Source: Corynebacterium terpenotabidum Y-11
GTDB lineage: Bacteria > Actinomycetota > Actinomycetes > Mycobacteriales > Mycobacteriaceae
DNA length: 64,000 nucleotides
NCBI RefSeq assembly: GCF_000418365.1
Contig: NC_021663.1
Coordinates: 2,604,001 to 2,668,000 of the forward strand
Direction: 5' to 3'
Shown: piece by piece, positions 15,938 through 24,692 of the stretch
How the letters are laid out: each line of letters begins with the position of its first letter
Position numbering within the stretch: position 1 is the stretch's first letter
Translations under genes and position numbers: made by a program
The notes under the pieces: model-generated
The model's input: only the letters and a program-made list of their open reading frames with translations
Told to the model about the DNA's origin: nothing
Database searches by the model: none

Positions 15938-18535
15938 TCAGTACCCGTACCCGGTGCCGTAGCCCCTGCCACCGCCGCCGTAGGTCACGCCGTAGCCGAG
16001 ACCGAAGATGGTGTCGTCCCACCCGTCACCGTCCCGGTCGACGAAGCCACCGGCGATGGCGTCAGACGGCTCACCGCCGACACCAGTGGCGTCCGCCAGA
16101 TCCTCCGGGACCACCGACGACGTCGTGGACGCCGTCGTGGTCCGGTCCTTCTCCTCCAACAACGACGGATCCGACGGGGTGTAGCCGTCCTCCAGGGGTT
16201 TCGGCATCCGGGTGACGTCCTTCGCCGCGGGTTCGCCCGGGGTTGACGTAGCTTCAACGTCACCGGAGCTGATCGACGCACCGTCGTACATCTGCCGGTA
16301 GATCTCCGGGGCCAGCATCGACGCATAGAGACTCGTGAAATGCTGGGCGTCCCGGTAGACCAGCACATTGCCCACCACTCCGGGGCAGCGGGTCTCCGTA
16401 CACACCGCGTCCGAGATGTCGATGTGCGTCACGTCCAGACCCGCGTATGCCGCAATCGCCGGATTCACCGGCAGCAGGGCCTCCGACCGGTCCACACCGC
16501 AGTCCTGCTCCGGATCGTCGGGGTCGAAATGCCCGTCGGCGACACATATCCGGGCATTGCCCTGCGAACCCGGCCGGTCCATGACCCACGGCGTGTCACG
16601 GACACCCCAGGTGTGGATCCCGGCGTCCGACAGCTTCTTCACGATCTCGTAGTACTCGTCCGGCACCTGGTCCGGGCCGTCACCCTGGATCGTCGTCGGA
16701 CGGGTCACGGTCATGAACACCCCGTCGGTCGGCGGGTTGTCGAAGATGTACTCCTGCGCCTTCTCATCCCACTCCGTGCACTCCGGATAGTCCGAGCCGT
16801 CCCACTTCGGCAGGGCACCCATGCCGAGGACGCATCCCAGTTTGATGATCGGCACGATCTTGATGTGCCGCTCCTTCGCGATGAGATCCAGGGCCGGCAG
16901 GTAGTGCTCCGAATGGGATCCGCCGACAAGGTACATCGTCCGGTCCGAGTCGACGTCACCGTAGACGCACGGTTCCTCGGACCTGTTGAGGTTCTTGGTC
17001 CAGACGAGGTCGGTGGTCTCGAACAGGGCGACGCAGATGTCCTTGAGGGTATCCGCCATCATCGGAGCGTCGTCGATCGGATCGGGCAGCACCTCCTGGC
17101 CCGCCGGTACCGACGCCCCGCTGAGCAGGGCCTCCGGGCCCGGGTAGAGCGTCCGGTCGACGTCGGTGACCGACAGTGCCTGCGCCCGGTCAGCGTTGCG
17201 CGCCTGTACCCACGGGCTGAAGACGAAGACGCCGGCGGTGACCGCGGCCATCGCCAGTGCCGCGGCCCCCTGCACCCGGCCACGGCGGGTGCCCAGCGAG
17301 GGCTCCAGGTAGCCGCGGTCACCGATGATCCAGGACCGTGCCGGCTTGCCCTGCTGCTGCAGCGGACGCTCCACCAGCCGGTTCGTCGCCCAGGCCAGCA
17401 CGAGGGCCACGACGATGACGCCGGTACCCACGGCAATGCCGCGGGCCGTGCCCAGGGTGCCGGTGATCCCGTCGCCACTACCGGCGCTGGTGACGGTATC
17501 GGTGGAGTACAGGTACGTCGCCAGCACCAGCAGCGGCCAGTGCCACAGGTACAGGCTGTAGGAGATCCGGCCCAGCGTCTGGAACGGGCGGGTGGACAGC
17601 AGTGCGGTGACACCGACCACGACCGGGTGAGCGGCGTCGACCTCCCGGGCCGGATTGCCGGCGAGGATGACCAGGGCGGCACCGGCCAACGGGATGAGCG
17701 TCAACGGACCGGGGAACTGGGCCGCCCCGTCGAGGAACAGGCCGGTGCCGATGATCAGTGCCACGCCGAGCAGACCGGCCGGCCAGCGCAGCCACCACGG
17801 CACCGGACGACGCAACAGATAGAGCCCGAACAGTCCGCCCAGTCCGATCTCCCAGAACCGGGTGAGCGGCGAGTAGTAGTTCAGGCCCTGGTCGACGCCG
17901 TGGAGGTACACCGCGTAGGCGAAACTGGCGGCGGTGGCCACGATGACGAGGACGCGGCAGCTACGGCCGCCGATGCGGCGCCCGCGCCTGCGGGTGACCA
18001 GCCCGACGACGACCGTGATGACGATCAGTGACCCGACGTACACCTGCATCTGGGCGGACATCGACCAGAGGTGCTGGTAGAGACTGACATCCGTGCCAAT
18101 GGCGGAGTAGTCCTCACCCTGCGACGCCAGGTGCAGGTTCTGGTGGTAGAGGAGGGACGCCACGGCGTCCCCCGCCGACTGCTCCCACCGCACATCGGAG
18201 TAGATCAGCACCGAGGCCAGCAACGTGACTCCGACGACTACGACGAGAGCCGGGTAGAGCCGCCGGAAGATCCGGAGGAACGACTGGACGACCGTGAGGC
18301 CCGCCGGATCCAGCGCATTGCGGATCTGCGGGCCGAAGAAGAAGATGCCGCCGATGAGCAGGAACACGTCCACACCGGAGGAGACCCGGCCGACGAACAC
18401 GTGGAAGAAGACGACAAGTGCGATTGCCAGGCCACGGAGACCGTCGATGTCACGACGGTGCGTCAGCGTACGCCGGGGCGGCACCGGAACTTCGGCGGTG
18501 CCGGAGGCGTCCGGAGAATCAGCGGTGATCTTCAT
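15938..18535 (-). CDS. OafA/YrhL-type membrane acyltransferase with SGNH domain (paralogue 1)
   Basis: An envelope O-acyltransferase of 865 residues. The N-terminal acyltransferase-3 domain opens with RRDIDGLRGLAIALVVFFHVF (catalytic His in FHVF) and has about ten membrane helices up to residue 400. An extracytoplasmic SGNH-hydrolase-like domain follows, with Ser in GGSHSEH and the Asp/His pair in YRDAQHF. Together they transfer acyl groups to surface glycans. The C-terminal end is unusual: a calcium-loop-like DRDGDGWDD, then a Gly/Tyr-rich tail (GYGVTYGGGGRGYGTGYGY) absent from the tandem paralogue. The start is the ATG at 18535, which gives the family N terminus; 14 more codons are open upstream. 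Confidence 0.9.
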   Translation of the reverse strand: MKITADSPDASGTAEVPVPPRRTLTHRRDIDGLRGLAIALVVFFHVFVGRVSSGVDVFLLIGGIFFFGPQIRNALDPAGLTVVQSFLRIFRRLYPALVVVVGVTLLASVLIYSDVRWEQSAGDAVASLLYHQNLHLASQGEDYSAIGTDVSLYQHLWSMSAQMQVYVGSLIVITVVVGLVTRRRGRRIGGRSCRVLVIVATAASFAYAVYLHGVDQGLNYYSPLTRFWEIGLGGLFGLYLLRRPVPWWLRWPAGLLGVALIIGTGLFLDGAAQFPGPLTLIPLAGAALVILAGNPAREVDAAHPVVVGVTALLSTRPFQTLGRISYSLYLWHWPLLVLATYLYSTDTVTSAGSGDGITGTLGTARGIAVGTGVIVVALVLAWATNRLVERPLQQQGKPARSWIIGDRGYLEPSLGTRRGRVQGAAALAMAAVTAGVFVFSPWVQARNADRAQALSVTDVDRTLYPGPEALLSGASVPAGQEVLPDPIDDAPMMADTLKDICVALFETTDLVWTKNLNRSEEPCVYGDVDSDRTMYLVGGSHSEHYLPALDLIAKERHIKIVPIIKLGCVLGMGALPKWDGSDYPECTEWDEKAQEYIFDNPPTDGVFMTVTRPTTIQGDGPDQVPDEYYEIVKKLSDAGIHTWGVRDTPWVMDRPGSQGNARICVADGHFDPDDPEQDCGVDRSEALLPVNPAIAAYAGLDVTHIDISDAVCTETRCPGVVGNVLVYRDAQHFTSLYASMLAPEIYRQMYDGASISSGDVEATSTPGEPAAKDVTRMPKPLEDGYTPSDPSLLEEKDRTTTASTTSSVVPEDLADATGVGGEPSDAIAGGFVDRDGDGWDDTIFGLGYGVTYGGGGRGYGTGYGY

Positions 18536-18615
18536 GGCGGATAGAAAGCCTACCGTCTGGGGTCCCCCTCGTCGCATTGGGCGACGGTGTCACAACTCCC
18601 CGTCACAGCTCCCCG

Positions 18616-20997
18616 TCACAACTCCTCGTCCGCGATCTCCTCCGGCTTGGGGATCCGGAAGACATCCTTGCGCAGCGGGGCGTCCTCCCCGGTGCTGCCA
18701 CCGGCGGCGCCACCGGCGGCACCTGCGTCCGCGACGGCGGCACGTTGGGCGTCCTCCATCACCGCCCGGGCCTCCGGATCGAACATCTGCCGACCCAGTT
18801 CAGGGGCGAGCAGCCGGGAGTAGACATCGCTGAGATGCTGCCCGTCCCGGTACACCAGCACATTGCCGATCACCGCCGGGCAGCGTCCGTCCCGGCACAG
18901 CGCAGGCGTCAGGTCCAGCTCGGTGACATCCAGCCCGTCGAGGGCGACCAGCGCCGGATTCACCGGAGCCAGTGCCGCGGACTTGTCTGTGCCGCAGTCC
19001 TCCGTCGGTGCGGAATCGAAACCCTCGGCCACGCACAGTCGGCCGTTGCCCTGGATCCCCGGGGCTTGCATATTCCACGGTGTGTCACGGATGCCCCAGG
19101 TGTGGATCCCGGCGTCCGAGAGCTTCCGCACCATGGCGATGTAATCGTCGGGCACCTGGTCCGGCCCGTCACCCTCGATGGTCGTGGGACGGGTGACGGT
19201 CATGAACACCCCGGCGCTCGGCGGATTATCGAAGATGTACTTCTGCGCCTTCGCGTCCCACTCCGCACACTCCGGGTAATCCTCCCCGCCGAGTTTCGGC
19301 AGCGCCATCCCCAACACACACCCCATCTTCAGCAGGGGAACGATCTTGATCCGCTGCTCTTTACCGATGATGTCGAGGGCGGGCAGGAAATGCTCCGAAT
19401 GGGATCCGCCGGCCAGGTACATCGTGCGCCGTGCATTCACGTCCCCGTACACGCAGGGCTCGTCAGAGTTGTTGAAGTCACGGGTGAGGATCAGGTCAGC
19501 GTCTTCGAAGCGGGCGTAGCAGCCGTCCGCCTGGGTCGCCGGGAGCATGTGCTCCTCATTGCCCGGGTCCGGACGCACGTCCACGTCGTCCGGCACCGCA
19601 GCATTCTCCAGGAACGCCAGCGGACCCGGATACTGGTCCGGATCCAGGGCCTCGGCGTCGAGCGCGGCGAGCCGTTCCCTGTCCCGGTGCCCGATCACCG
19701 GGCCGCTGGCCAGCACTCCGGCCGTCGCCACCACGATCACGGCGACGACCGCGACCGCGCGCCTGTGCCCGAGCATCTCACGCACCGCCGCGCGGCCCGG
19801 CAGCCAAGCGCGGTCAGGCTTGCGGGTCTGACGCAGCGGCGTCTCAATGAACCGCTCGGTGACCCAGGCCAGCAGGAGGGACGCCACGATCACCGCCGTG
19901 CCGACAAGCAGTCCCTTCCTGGTGCCCAGCATGGCGGTGACGCCCTGTACCCCGGTCGCCCGGGTGCCGATGGCGTCCGAAAAGCGGAATGCCGCGAGTA
20001 CCAGCAGCGGCCAGTGCCACAGGTAGAGGCTGTAGGCGATCCGACCGAGCGTCTGGAAGGGGCGGGTGTTGAGCAGCGCGGAGACGCCCACCGGCCGGTC
20101 GCTATCGGAGCGGTTGCCGTCGGACCGGTCGCCGTCGGATCGCCCGGCGACGGGATTCCCGGCGAGGATGACCAGGACGGCACCGGCCAACGGAATGAGG
20201 GTGAGTGGACCGGGGAACTGGTCGGCCCCGTCGAATACCACGCCCGTGAGGATGATCAGGGCGAGGCCCACCAGGCCTGCGGGCCAGCGCAGGCTCCGGA
20301 ATCGGGCCGGGATCTCACGGTCCACCAGCCAGAAGCCGAGCAGTCCGCCGAGACCGATTTCCCAGAACCGGCTCAGCGGCGAGTAGTAGTTCCAACCCTG
20401 GTCGGCGCCATGGAGATAGACGGCGTAGGCGAAGCTGGCGACCGTCGCCACGATCAGCAGGCGGCGCAGGATGAGCACCGGGGCGTCGGGGCGCTTGACG
20501 AGCCTGGCCAGCAGCCGGGCGAGCACCACGATGACGATGAGGGAACCGAGGTAGATCTGCAGCTGCACCGACATCGACCAGATGTGCTGGTACAGGCTCA
20601 CGTCCCGGCCGATCGAGGCGTAGTCCTGCCCCTGCTCGGCGAGGTGGAAGTTCTGCACGTACATCAGGGACGCCGCGGCGTCCTCCCCGGTCTGCGCCCA
20701 CCGGGCCCGGGAGTAGACGAGGAAACCGGCGGCGAGGGTGAGGGTGACGACGGCGAGCAGCGCGGGGTAGAGCCGCCGGAGGAGACGCACGATGGACTGC
20801 AGGAGCGTCTGCCCCGCCGGGTTCACCGCGTTGCGGATCTGCGGGCCGAAGAAGAAGACGCCACCGACCAGCAGAAACACGTCCACACCGGAGGAAACAC
20901 GACCGATGAAGACGTGGAAGATGACGACAAGGGTGATCGCGAGTCCGCGCAGTCCGTCAATGTCCCGACGGTGAACACGGGCGGCAGTCGAAGTCAT
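18616..20997 (-). CDS. OafA/YrhL-type membrane acyltransferase with SGNH domain (paralogue 2)
   Basis: The tandem paralogue of the gene at 15938-18535, 793 residues, with the same layout: RRDIDGLRGLAITLVVIFHVF, about ten membrane helices, then an SGNH-like domain with GGSHSEHFLPAL and YRDGQHLSD. Long stretches align almost residue for residue, for example MYLxGGSHSEH and FMTVTRPTTIxGDGPDQVPD, pointing to duplication. Its C terminus is short and lacks the calcium-loop and Gly/Tyr tail. The frame remains open 361 codons upstream, but that part covers the repeats and the antisense of the FAD gene. The ATG at 20997 aligns with the paralogue. Confidence 0.92.
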   Translation of the reverse strand: MTSTAARVHRRDIDGLRGLAITLVVIFHVFIGRVSSGVDVFLLVGGVFFFGPQIRNAVNPAGQTLLQSIVRLLRRLYPALLAVVTLTLAAGFLVYSRARWAQTGEDAAASLMYVQNFHLAEQGQDYASIGRDVSLYQHIWSMSVQLQIYLGSLIVIVVLARLLARLVKRPDAPVLILRRLLIVATVASFAYAVYLHGADQGWNYYSPLSRFWEIGLGGLLGFWLVDREIPARFRSLRWPAGLVGLALIILTGVVFDGADQFPGPLTLIPLAGAVLVILAGNPVAGRSDGDRSDGNRSDSDRPVGVSALLNTRPFQTLGRIAYSLYLWHWPLLVLAAFRFSDAIGTRATGVQGVTAMLGTRKGLLVGTAVIVASLLLAWVTERFIETPLRQTRKPDRAWLPGRAAVREMLGHRRAVAVVAVIVVATAGVLASGPVIGHRDRERLAALDAEALDPDQYPGPLAFLENAAVPDDVDVRPDPGNEEHMLPATQADGCYARFEDADLILTRDFNNSDEPCVYGDVNARRTMYLAGGSHSEHFLPALDIIGKEQRIKIVPLLKMGCVLGMALPKLGGEDYPECAEWDAKAQKYIFDNPPSAGVFMTVTRPTTIEGDGPDQVPDDYIAMVRKLSDAGIHTWGIRDTPWNMQAPGIQGNGRLCVAEGFDSAPTEDCGTDKSAALAPVNPALVALDGLDVTELDLTPALCRDGRCPAVIGNVLVYRDGQHLSDVYSRLLAPELGRQMFDPEARAVMEDAQRAAVADAGAAGGAAGGSTGEDAPLRKDVFRIPKPEEIADEEL

Positions 20998-21146
20998 AAC
21001 GGGACCTACCGTACCGATCGGGTTCACTTCTTGTGCACTCTGGGCGCGGCTACCCGCTCCTCGCGTGGTGCCGCGGTCATCGTGTTGTGTCACGGCCCTC
21101 GCGGGGTGACGCTGCCATCGCCGACGGCGGCCGGTTCGTCCACGTC

Positions 21147-21235
21147 GCCATCTGGTTGGGACCAACGCCATCGGGTTAGGTCGATTCGGCGAGAACATCG
21201 ACACAACCGGATGGCGTTTCTCCCTACCGGATGGC
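21147..21235. repeat. 89-bp nested palindromic element, copy B
   Basis: The same element as copy A. The right inner arm (21197-21218) is identical; the left arm (21164-21185) has three mismatches to it. The 11-base loop is TCGGCGAGAAC. The outer arms are GCCATCTGG and CCGGATGGC. Confidence 0.85.
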
Positions 21236-21279
21236 GGCAGTGAGGCCGATGCCCCTGGCCACTGCGGGCACTCACTCCA

Positions 21280-21360
21280 GGCACGGCGACCTGCGCGACG
21301 CGATCCGGCACGGCGACCTACGCGACGCGACCCGGCACGGCGACCTACGCGACGCGACCC
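21280..21360. repeat. 27-bp tandem repeat, 3 copies
   Basis: Three 27-base units starting GGCACGGCGACCT, the last two identical and the first with two changes, followed by a 6-base partial unit. They lie between palindrome copies B and C. Confidence 0.9.
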
Positions 21361-21371
21361 GGCACGCGGCC

Positions 21372-21460
21372 GCCATCGGGTTGGGACCAACGCCATCGGG
21401 CTAGGTCGATTCGGCGAGAACATCGACACAACCGGATGGCGTTTCTCCCTACCGGATGGC
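21372..21460. repeat. 89-bp nested palindromic element, copy C
   Basis: Nearly identical to copy B and in the same orientation, 225 bases downstream. The right inner arm (21422-21443) matches copies A and B exactly. Confidence 0.85.
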
Positions 21461-21499
21461 ACTAGTGAGGCCGGGCCGGAGACCTCACAATCCGGGTCA

Positions 21500-21625
21500 A
21501 GATCAGCAAGGTCAGCGAGATCAGCGAGATCAGCCAGGCCAGCCAGGCCAGCCAGGCCAGCCAGGCCAGCCAGGTCGGCAAGGTCGGCAAGGCCAGCAAG
21601 GTCGGCAAGGCCAGCAAGGTGAGCG
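21500..21625. repeat. 9-bp tandem array, 14 units
   Basis: Fourteen 9-base units around the consensus AGGCCAGCC, with AGATCAGCG and AGGTCGGCA variants at the edges and four identical units in the middle. It ends about 90 bases before the FAD gene's -10 hexamer. The minus strand would read as Leu-Ala-Gly/Asp repeats, which I take to be non-coding. Confidence 0.9.
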
Positions 21626-21716
21626 ATGATCTCGGCCGCAGCGGTGGCACTCGCCAGCCCAACCGGCCCAAACGGGGCGACGCAACTGTCCCCGGAACTG
21701 TCCAATTCCCCACCGC

Positions 21717-21722
21717 TACGAT
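21717..21722 (+). promoter_or_regulatory. -10 hexamer of the FAD-protein gene (leaderless type)
   Basis: TACGAT with 8 bases to the ATG at 21731 and no ribosome site. Confidence 0.5.
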
Positions 21723-21730
21723 GGGCACCC

Positions 21731-23785
21731 ATGAGCACCATCGCGATCATCGGGGGAGGACCCCGTGGCATTTCCGTCCTCGAACGCATCGCGGCACAGG
21801 TCTCGTCAGATCCCGCCACCTCCACCGAAGCGCCGCTCACCGTCCATCTCGTTGACGCTGTCGAACCCGGCGCCGGCCAGGTGTGGCGCACCGACCAGAC
21901 CCGCACACTGTGCATGAACACCCTGGCAGACGCCGTCACCCTCTTCACCGAACCTGGCTCCAGCGTCTCCGCACCGGTCGTCGAAGGGCCGACGATGTAC
22001 GAGTGGATCCGGCTGATCCGTGGCGATTCCCTGTCTGCGACGGCGGATCCGTCCGGGGCGAAGGCCGCGCTGTTCCACACCCACCGCGCGGCGGTCCCCG
22101 GCGAGTTCCACAGTGAGATCGCGGCAACGAAGCCTGAATCCCACCCGTCCCGGGCGCTCTACGGCGAGTACCTGCGGTGGGTCCTGTCCACGGTGTTGGC
22201 CCGTGCGCCGAAGGGCATGGAGGTGAGGGTGCACCGGGCCCGGGCGATGGCGATCGTCCCGGTCACCGGAGCGGACGGAATGGTCCGCGACGTGATCACC
22301 CTGTCCGACGGGCTGACGCTCACCGCCGACGCCAGCGTCCTCGCCCTCGGGTGGACGGACAATGACCCGGACCCGTTGGAGGGCTTCACCGCCACCGCGG
22401 TGGAGATGCATCCCTCACTGACCTGGGTGCGTCCCGGCAATCCCGCCGATCAGGCGATCGCCGGACTGTCGGCCGGCGACGAGATCCTGGTTCGTGGCCT
22501 GGGAATGGGCTTCTTCGACCTCCTGGCGATGGTGACCATCGACCGGGGCGGGAAGTTCCTGCCGGACCCCACGGCGCGGTCCGGGCTGACTTACCGACCC
22601 TCGGGGCGCGAGCCGAAGCTGGCCGTGACGTCCCACCACGGGTATCCCTACCAGCCGAAACCTGTCCTGCACGCACTGCCGTCCCCGGCGCCGCTGTCGC
22701 GGTTCCGGGCGGCTGCGGCGCTCATTCCGGAGGACGCCCCGGCCGGGTCCGTGGACTTCGGCGCGACCTTGTGGCCAGCGATCCTGCGGGACGCCCAGGC
22801 CGCCTACTACACGGTCCTGCTGGGCGGCACCTGTCCCGGACATGACGCCGATCCGGACCTGTTGGCGTCCGTGCTGGCAGTCGTCGATGATCCATCGTCG
22901 GACCCGTGGCGGCTGCAGGACTCAGCCGCGCTCGCCGCCCTGGTGCCGGACGCCGCCGACCGGTTCACCCTGGACTTTTACGCCGACCCGGTGGCCTCGT
23001 TCACTGCGGCGGCAGAATCCTCCGGCACGGACGCCGACATCGCCGCGTTCACTGAGTTCATCGGCAACCGGCTCAGCGAGGATCTGCGCGAGGCCACCCT
23101 GGGCCGCAATTCCGCGGTGAAGGCGGGGCTGGCGGTCATCGGCGCAGCCCGGAAACCTGCCGCAGTGCTGGATGAGCCCGGGCGATTCACGGTCCGGTCG
23201 CGGCGGGCGGAGTACGCGGAGCTGCGGCGCGTCGGACAGATGGTCGGTTCCGGCCCGCCGGCGTTCCGGACCGCCGAACTGTTGTGCCTGGTGGATGCGG
23301 GGTATGTCCGGTTCCTCGGCGCTCATCCGACGATGGTCGTTGACCCGGAGAAGCCGGCGTTCGCGATGAGTTCGCCGACCACCGGGGACGCGACGGTCCA
23401 CGCGACAGCTCTGGTGGACGCCTGGTTGCACACTCCGGATGCCCGGACCTCAGCCGAGCCGTTGACCCGGCAGCTGCGTCTGGACGGACGGCTGCGTCCG
23501 TTCACCCTGGCGGACGGATCGGTCACGACCTCGCCGGAGGTGGACCTGTCGTCCGGCCTACTGGTCCATCCGGACGGGTCCGTCGATCCGCGGGTGCACA
23601 TGCTGGGCATTCCGCTGGCGAACTTCCGGGCGGACATGACCATTTCGCCGATGCCGCGCACCGATCCACTGATGCTGCAGGAGACGGACGCCGCGGCGGT
23701 CTCAGCGCTGCGGATCGCACGGGGAATGGCCAGGTCTTCGTCCGGGTCTGCGGCCGGGTCTGCGGCCGGATCGCCGCAGGTGTAA
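21731..23785 (+). CDS. FAD/NAD(P)-binding protein (PF13454-like)
   Basis: A 684-residue protein that opens with the dinucleotide fold IAIIGGGPRGISVLERI and matches the FAD-NAD(P)-binding family seen as large single proteins in actinobacteria. A second glycine-rich turn, EILVRGLGMGFFDLLAM, occurs near residue 255. The reaction is unknown; members are annotated only as FAD/NAD(P)-binding. The C terminus carries a short slippage-type repeat SGSAAGSAAGSP. It is followed 3 bases later by the alkyladenine glycosylase gene, so the two are likely one operon. Confidence 0.82.
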   Translation: MSTIAIIGGGPRGISVLERIAAQVSSDPATSTEAPLTVHLVDAVEPGAGQVWRTDQTRTLCMNTLADAVTLFTEPGSSVSAPVVEGPTMYEWIRLIRGDSLSATADPSGAKAALFHTHRAAVPGEFHSEIAATKPESHPSRALYGEYLRWVLSTVLARAPKGMEVRVHRARAMAIVPVTGADGMVRDVITLSDGLTLTADASVLALGWTDNDPDPLEGFTATAVEMHPSLTWVRPGNPADQAIAGLSAGDEILVRGLGMGFFDLLAMVTIDRGGKFLPDPTARSGLTYRPSGREPKLAVTSHHGYPYQPKPVLHALPSPAPLSRFRAAAALIPEDAPAGSVDFGATLWPAILRDAQAAYYTVLLGGTCPGHDADPDLLASVLAVVDDPSSDPWRLQDSAALAALVPDAADRFTLDFYADPVASFTAAAESSGTDADIAAFTEFIGNRLSEDLREATLGRNSAVKAGLAVIGAARKPAAVLDEPGRFTVRSRRAEYAELRRVGQMVGSGPPAFRTAELLCLVDAGYVRFLGAHPTMVVDPEKPAFAMSSPTTGDATVHATALVDAWLHTPDARTSAEPLTRQLRLDGRLRPFTLADGSVTTSPEVDLSSGLLVHPDGSVDPRVHMLGIPLANFRADMTISPMPRTDPLMLQETDAAAVSALRIARGMARSSSGSAAGSAAGSPQV

Positions 23786-23788
23786 GCC

Positions 23789-24496
23789 ATGATCGACTTC
23801 GCGGCATCCCCGGTGGAGGTGGCCCCTCAACTGCTCGGCGCGGTATTGCGCCGGAGTGCGGCGTCCCCGATCGTCGCGACGACGGGCGAGGCGACGGGCG
23901 AGACAATGGGCGAGGGCGCCGTGGCGGTGCTGATCACCGAGGTTGAGGCGTATCCAGGGTCCGGTGATCCGGCGTCCCACACCTACCGCGGGGAGACGCC
24001 GCGGTGTGCAACGATGTTCGGCCCGCCGGGGCACCTGTACGTCTACGCAAGCTACGGGATCCACCGGGCGGGCAATATCGTGTGCTGCGACGCCGGGACC
24101 GGCGCCGGGGTGCTGCTACGGGCCGGGCGGGTCGTCGCGGGACTAGAGGTGGCGCGGACCCGTCGGACGCGGTGGCGTGACGGGACGGCAGTGGTGCCGT
24201 CGGACGAGGCGCTGGCCCGGGGACCGGGGAATCTGGGGTCGGTGCTGGGGCTGTCGCTGGAGCTCGACGGTGCGACGATTATGCAGGTGGAGAGTGCGGG
24301 GGATACTGCCGCCGGTGATCGGCCTGTACCGACCCTGGGTCCGGACGCCGGCTTCGTACTGACCGCGCCCGCGTCCCCGGTGGAGGTTGCGCGGGGCCCA
24401 CGGATCGGCATTTCGAAGAATGTGGACGCCCCGCTGCGGTTCTGGATCCCCGGGGATCCGACGGTGACCTCGCCGCGCGGACGGCCGCGGAGGTGA
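23789..24496 (+). CDS. mpg: 3-methyladenine DNA glycosylase (AAG/Mpg family)
   Basis: A monofunctional base-excision glycosylase of the mammalian AAG fold that removes 3-methyladenine and other alkylated purines. It has 235 residues. The catalytic Glu lies in ITEVEAYPGSGDPASHTYRG, and the intercalating and base-pocket region MFGPPGHLYVYASYGIHRAGNI is intact, as are GVLLRAGR and ARGPGNL. An internal tandem TGEATGETMGE near residue 33 is an expansion of a surface loop. Confidence 0.93.
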   Translation: MIDFAASPVEVAPQLLGAVLRRSAASPIVATTGEATGETMGEGAVAVLITEVEAYPGSGDPASHTYRGETPRCATMFGPPGHLYVYASYGIHRAGNIVCCDAGTGAGVLLRAGRVVAGLEVARTRRTRWRDGTAVVPSDEALARGPGNLGSVLGLSLELDGATIMQVESAGDTAAGDRPVPTLGPDAGFVLTAPASPVEVARGPRIGISKNVDAPLRFWIPGDPTVTSPRGRPRR

Positions 24497-24546
24497 CCAC
24501 AGGAGCGGCAGCACGTGGGCGTGGGACATCGGCCGGATCACTGCCG

Positions 24547-24587
24547 ACCTAATCCGTCAGGTCATCGACCCCGTGGACGAATTAGGT
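24547..24587 (+). terminator. candidate terminator after mpg
   Basis: ACCTAATCCGTC and GACGAATTAGGT pair with one mismatch around a 17-base loop, 50 bases past the mpg stop. It is followed by GATCTTTACC, a weak T-containing tail. Confidence 0.4.
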
Positions 24588-24629
24588 GATCTTTACCACA
24601 GTGAGGACATCCTACCTTCACGTCCTTTA

Positions 24630-24653
24630 TTATGAGCATCACTATCCTCATAA
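24630..24653. promoter_or_regulatory. inverted repeat upstream of the methyltransferase-cupin-HTH operon
   Basis: TTATGAG-N10-CTCATAA in an AT-rich patch, unusual for this window, 40 bases before the methyltransferase start. It is a probable operator, most simply for the HTH regulator encoded by the third gene. Confidence 0.5.
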
Positions 24654-24692
24654 ATCATTGGCCGCAACGGTCGACCCCCGACGGAGATCACC

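Noticed and set aside
16340-18031. A 563-codon plus-strand frame.
   Set aside because: It is opposite the first acyltransferase gene and has shadow composition (Arg/Gly/Asp/Gln-rich, no motif).
18577-21243. An 888-codon plus-strand frame.
   Set aside because: It is opposite the second acyltransferase gene, which has full domain support.
20998-22080. An N-terminal extension of the second acyltransferase by 361 residues.
   Set aside because: It runs through the repeats (Leu-Ala-Gly/Asp strings) and the antisense of the FAD protein gene; the paralogue aligns from the ATG at 20997.
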